This document shows positions 61,059-64,000 of a DNA stretch of 64,000 bases, one piece after another. Each line of letters begins with the position of its first letter. The stretch's first letter is position 1. Both the position numbers and the translations under genes were made by a program. The notes under the pieces are model-generated. The model saw only the letters and a list, made by a program, of their open reading frames with translations, was not told the origin of the DNA and made no database searches. Source of the DNA: Candidatus Syntrophocurvum alkaliphilum (GTDB lineage Bacteria > Bacillota > Syntrophomonadia > Syntrophomonadales > Syntrophomonadaceae); assembly GCF_009734445.1 (NCBI RefSeq), contig NZ_CP046457.1, positions 1,296,001 through 1,360,000 of the forward strand. The letters run 5' to 3'.

Positions 61059-61790
61059 TTAAGTAATCTTTATACCCCTTTGTTCTAAAATTGCTAATAA
61101 ATGATCGAAAGTTAGTGCTAATAATGCACTTAATATACATCCTACTAACAGTAATGATAATCGTTGTACCTGAATCCCAGTTACTATTAAGTGTCCTAGT
61201 CCTCCAGCGCCTATGAATGTAGCCAAGGTTGCGGTTCCAACATTTATTACTACAGCGTTACGAATACCTGCCATTATTACAGGAAATGCTAATGGCATTT
61301 CTATTTGGTATAATATCCTATAGTTTGGCATTCCCATACCTTTAGCTGCTTCAATTACACCTGGTGGTACACTTTTTATTCCAGCATATGTGTTTCTTAA
61401 AATTGGTAGTAATGAATAACACCATAGAGCAAAAACTGCTGTATAAAATCCTAGGCCAAATATTGTGAAAAATAATGCTATGATTGCTAAACTCGGTACT
61501 GTTTGAGCTACATTAACTGTATTCTCAATAAATGGGCCTATTGCTCCTACTTTTTCCCTGCTTATTATTATTCCTAGAGGAATAGCTGTTAGGATAGCTG
61601 CTATGGAAGATACTAATACCATGGTTATGTGTTCCTGAGTCAATCGCAATATATAGTCATAACTCAACACCCTAGCTGCCATAGCACCTCCGGGATTGTT
61701 TACAAAGTAAATTGTTATTCCTATTCCTAAACCAATAAATAATATTACAGGAATAAATTTTAACCATAAGTTATTACTATGCTGCATCAT
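61059..61790 (-). CDS. Osmolyte ABC transporter permease (copy 2, promoter-distal)
   Basis: The protein sequence is identical to that at 57108-57839 (243 residues, same permease motif). The DNA differs at very few positions. The start overlaps the ATPase gene by 14 bases exactly as in operon 1. Confidence 0.93.
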   Translation of the reverse strand: MMQHSNNLWLKFIPVILFIGLGIGITIYFVNNPGGAMAARVLSYDYILRLTQEHITMVLVSSIAAILTAIPLGIIISREKVGAIGPFIENTVNVAQTVPSLAIIALFFTIFGLGFYTAVFALWCYSLLPILRNTYAGIKSVPPGVIEAAKGMGMPNYRILYQIEMPLAFPVIMAGIRNAVVINVGTATLATFIGAGGLGHLIVTGIQVQRLSLLLVGCILSALLALTFDHLLAILEQRGIKIT

Positions 61791-62889
61791 CTTTCATCAG
61801 CTCCAATATATATGCTATGGTTAGTACTCCTTTAGGTTCTTGGTTGTCGTTTAATACTACAGCATATTTTTCTCCTGTATTTAACATTGCAGATAGTGCA
61901 TCTCCTAATGTTGCTTCATCTTGAACTAAGCTACTGCATGGTTTTATTAAGCTTTCTAAGGCTTTATTTTCCTTGTTGTTTAGTATGTGCTTAGTTTCTA
62001 AGATTCCACAAAATCTTAAGTTTTCATCAGTTACCGGTAAAGCTTTTGCTTTGCTATCTAGTAGTTGTTTGGATGTTATTTCTGATATGGTGTTTAGGTT
62101 TATGCTTGGTAATTTTGTATTTAGTACATCTTTTACTTTGATTAAGTTTAATCTTTTGATTGAGCGATTGCTTCCAATTAATGATTCTACAAAGCTATCT
62201 GCTGGAGAACTTAATAAGTTGTTGGGTTCATCATACTGTATAAGGTTGCCTTCGCGCATTACCGCAATTTTATCTCCCATTTTTATTGCCTCATCTATAT
62301 CATGAGTTACAAATATTATGGTTTTGTTTATCTCTTTTTGTAGTCTTATAAACTCATTTTGTAAGTGGGTTCTTGTTATTGGATCAACTGCTCCAAATGG
62401 TTCATCCATTAATAATATAGGTGGATCAGCTGCTAAGGCTCTTGCTACTCCCACTCGTTGCCTTTGACCACCACTTAGTGCATCTGGTTTCCTGTTTCTA
62501 TAAATTTCAGGATCTAATCCAACTAAATTTAATAGTTCATCTATCCTTGAATTTATTTTTGATTGCGACCACTTTTTCTCTTTTGGTACTGTTGCAATGT
62601 TTTCTGCTATTGTCATATGTGGAAATAAGCCTATTTCTTGTATTACATAACCTATGTTTTGGCGCAGTTCTATTGGGTTTAGATTGGTTGTATCAGAATC
62701 ATTTATTTTTATTATTCCTGATGTTGGTTTTACTAAGCGATTTATCATCTTCATCGTGGTTGTTTTACCACAACCTGATGGACCTACAAATACACATGTT
62801 TCTCCTTCGTTTATTTGCATATTTAAATTATTAACTGCTGGTACTTCTGAACCCGGAAAAACTTTATGCAGATTCTCTAGTTTTATCAA
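61777..62889 (-). CDS. Osmolyte ABC transporter ATP-binding subunit with CBS domains (copy 2)
   Basis: This 370-residue protein is identical in sequence to that at 57826-58938, with the same Walker A, LSGGQ signature, Walker B and C-terminal CBS pair. Because the two ATPases and permeases are interchangeable, the binding proteins could in principle share either membrane complex. Confidence 0.95.
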   Translation of the reverse strand: MIKLENLHKVFPGSEVPAVNNLNMQINEGETCVFVGPSGCGKTTTMKMINRLVKPTSGIIKINDSDTTNLNPIELRQNIGYVIQEIGLFPHMTIAENIATVPKEKKWSQSKINSRIDELLNLVGLDPEIYRNRKPDALSGGQRQRVGVARALAADPPILLMDEPFGAVDPITRTHLQNEFIRLQKEINKTIIFVTHDIDEAIKMGDKIAVMREGNLIQYDEPNNLLSSPADSFVESLIGSNRSIKRLNLIKVKDVLNTKLPSINLNTISEITSKQLLDSKAKALPVTDENLRFCGILETKHILNNKENKALESLIKPCSSLVQDEATLGDALSAMLNTGEKYAVVLNDNQEPKGVLTIAYILELMKDDAA

Positions 62890-62908
62890 AGCACTACACC
62901 TCCTTTTT

Positions 62909-63529
62909 TTAGACTCTAGTGCGATGTTCTGCCCACTTTAATAGTCGGTCTGCTACTATTGCTACAATTGAAACAAAAATTGCTCCTACTAGTACTGAGT
63001 TCATATTCCACTGTGAGATTCCTCGGAATATGAATTCTCCTAATCCACCTGCTCCTACAAAGGATGCTATGGCTCCTATTCCTATTATCATTACTACTGA
63101 TGTTCTAATTCCTGCCATTATAATAGGCCATGCAAGTGGTAGTTTGATTTTGCGCAATATATTAGTTTCATTCATTCCCATACCTTGTGCAGCTTGTATT
63201 ACAGCAGGATCTATCTCCTCTATACCTGTATATGTGTTACGTACTATTGGTAATAAAGAGTATAGAACCAATGCTATTACACCTGTTTTAAAACCTATGC
63301 CAAATAGGGGTATTAACAGGCCAAATACTGCTAAGCTTGGTATGGTCATTATTACTTGGCATATGTAAAGTACACCTCTTGCCAAGACTTGGTAATAGCT
63401 AATTAGGACACCTAATCCTACTCCTATTAGCACTGCAAAACCTACAGATACTCCGACTAATACAATATGCTCTGCTGTTAATCTGATTACATTGTCTAGA
63501 TTGTTAATAAAGTAATACCATAAATCCAT
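62909..63529 (-). CDS. Osmolyte ABC transporter permease (copy 2, promoter-proximal)
   Basis: This 206-residue protein is identical to that at 58958-59578. The open frame extends 17 codons further upstream here (to 63580) because the leader has diverged. The homologous ATG at 63529 is taken as start since the corresponding upstream frame in operon 1 is closed. First gene of operon 2. Confidence 0.93.
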   Translation of the reverse strand: MDLWYYFINNLDNVIRLTAEHIVLVGVSVGFAVLIGVGLGVLISYYQVLARGVLYICQVIMTIPSLAVFGLLIPLFGIGFKTGVIALVLYSLLPIVRNTYTGIEEIDPAVIQAAQGMGMNETNILRKIKLPLAWPIIMAGIRTSVVMIIGIGAIASFVGAGGLGEFIFRGISQWNMNSVLVGAIFVSIVAIVADRLLKWAEHRTRV

Positions 63530-63639
63530 ATAATCACCATTTATACAGGAAACGGGTAAAAAAAGAAAAAAGGCATGCAATAAATTCAGTCTAGATTATA
63601 TTTTAAAAATCTAAACCTAGAGTATGTACATTCTTCACC

Positions 63640-63760
63640 AAATGCCTACAAATAACTAGTTAACAAATGAGTTGTAAACTAGCCCTACCACTTTACGTGG
63701 ATATCCCCCCCTATATAAATTCATTCCCCCTGCTTTTTAAATTTTTTAACTTAGCGTTTC
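63640..63760 (-). promoter_or_regulatory. Degenerate c-di-AMP riboswitch-like leader upstream of operon 2
   Basis: It lines up with the aptamer of operon 1 and keeps the central ATCCACGTAAAGTGGTAGGGCTA block and the closing GTAGGC. Many conserved bases are changed. The outer stem has a mismatch (AACGCT against GGCATT), GGGTGAGTCC has become GGGGGATATCC, and TCCGAATCCGTCAGCTAAC has become a run lacking these motifs. It may be a decayed or altered sensor. Ligand binding is doubtful. Confidence 0.65.
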
Positions 63761-63768
63761 TATAAAGT

Positions 63769-63790
63769 AATATTAGCATATTTTTCTATT
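63769..63790 (-). promoter_or_regulatory. Probable promoter of operon 2
   Basis: On the minus strand TATGCTAATAT, an extended -10 like motif, is conserved with operon 1 (TATGCTAACAT) at the same distance from the leader. Its retention suggests both operons are still transcribed. Confidence 0.45.
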
Positions 63791-63907
63791 TTTTTCTATT
63801 TTTTGGCATTAGTATGTTTTATTTAAATTATTGTTGTTTTAACCTGTGTTAAAATTAGCTTGCAGTAAACTTATAAAAACTCTAAAACATTGTATGTATT
63901 ATAGTGA

Positions 63908-63947
63908 AATAAAAAAACCTGTTCTTTAAAAAAAGATCAGGTTTTTA
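63908..63947 (-). terminator. Terminator of a gene to the right of the window
   Basis: AAAAACCTGTTCTTT pairs with AAAGATCAGGTTTTT (one mismatch) around a short A-rich loop. It closely resembles the terminator of operon 2 at 59975-60012 and lies at the matching place relative to the leader, so it probably ends another minus-strand transcript coming from beyond the window. Confidence 0.75.
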
Positions 63948-64000
63948 TTTCTATATCACTTTAAATTTAAAAAATACACTTTATAAATGGTTTCTTATGC

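Larger units (their letters stand above)
60931..63542 (-). repeat. Near-identical direct repeat, copy 2 (matches 56980-59591)
   Basis: This is the second member of the 2.6-kb direct repeat, offset by 3951 bases. Identity ends abruptly about 13 bases upstream of the first permease ATG, where AATCACCATTT is shared and the next bases differ. Confidence 0.9.
63530..64000. other. Leader of operon 2 and right end of the window
   Basis: About 470 bases without a recognisable gene. It contains the diverged aptamer-like region (63640-63760), a likely promoter near 63769-63779 and a terminator at 63908-63947. No start of a further gene could be identified before the window ends. Confidence 0.6.

Noticed and set aside
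62909-63580. A 223-residue version of the second-copy permease starting at 63580
   Set aside because: The extra 17 codons fall in the diverged leader and have no equivalent in copy 1. The shared ATG at 63529 gives the same protein in both operons.

Overview
The window looks like a chromosomal segment of a low-GC, anaerobic, endospore-forming member of the Clostridia that lives on amino acids. The evidence is a selenocysteine-dependent glycine reductase operon, a four-subunit 2-oxoacid:ferredoxin oxidoreductase, sporulation genes (spmA, spmB, ytfJ, a bofC-like gene) and clostridial housekeeping clusters (scpAB, ruvCAB-queA-tgt-yajC-secDF). Nearly all genes lie on the minus strand. I saw no rRNA, tRNA, CRISPR array, prophage or transposase gene. 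The species cannot be fixed from this sequence alone.

Layout. 0-1.1 kb (+): end of a nitrilase-family gene and a YjbQ-family gene. 7.5-1.3 kb (-): a P-loop ATPase, the oxidoreductase subunits, larE, larB, a membrane protein, a HutP-like regulator and aroH. 10.9-7.8 kb (-): rluB-like gene, cobT, an unknown gene and an HDOD gene. 11.1-13.9 kb (+): ADP-ribosylglycohydrolase, an unknown gene and folE. 25.1-14.0 kb (-): ftcD, fchA and a DUF4491 gene, then after a terminator trxB-trxA-grdE-grdA-grdB-grdC-grdD-fhs. 32.9-25.4 kb (-): DHH/CBS/nucleotidyltransferase protein, M50 protease, scpA, scpB, DUF1992, DUF2953, ytfJ, spmA and spmB. 34.9-33.2 kb (-): lapA-like gene and lysA. 43.4-35.1 kb (-): ruvC to secF. 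44-56 kb: mixed housekeeping and sporulation genes with two copies of a small inverted-repeat element. 56.1-63.8 kb (-): two tandem copies of a glycine-betaine/osmolyte ABC transporter operon.

How the genes fit together. ftcD and fchA pass a formimino group to tetrahydrofolate and make methenyl-THF. Glycine reductase turns glycine into acetyl phosphate, with electrons supplied by the thioredoxin pair. Fhs can recover ATP from formyl-THF. Side by side these steps look like the lower part of purine or histidine fermentation. The ferredoxin oxidoreductase would oxidise 2-oxoacids from amino-acid breakdown.

Most notable observations. (1) The two betaine-binding proteins have their two lobes in swapped order, a circular permutation. 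(2) The transporter operon is duplicated in tandem. The permease and ATPase genes are almost identical in DNA, while the binding protein and the 5' leader have diverged. (3) The leader of one copy matches a ydaO-type c-di-AMP riboswitch, and in the other copy the conserved bases are eroded. (4) GrdA and GrdB are each read through an in-frame UGA. (5) TrxB carries an extra thioredoxin-like domain without the CXXC motif. (6) A roughly 232-bp MITE-like element and a short GGGGACGGTTCC palindrome family are scattered through the intergenic DNA. (7) A 63-residue protein that is 59% glutamine has its own ribosome binding site and terminator.
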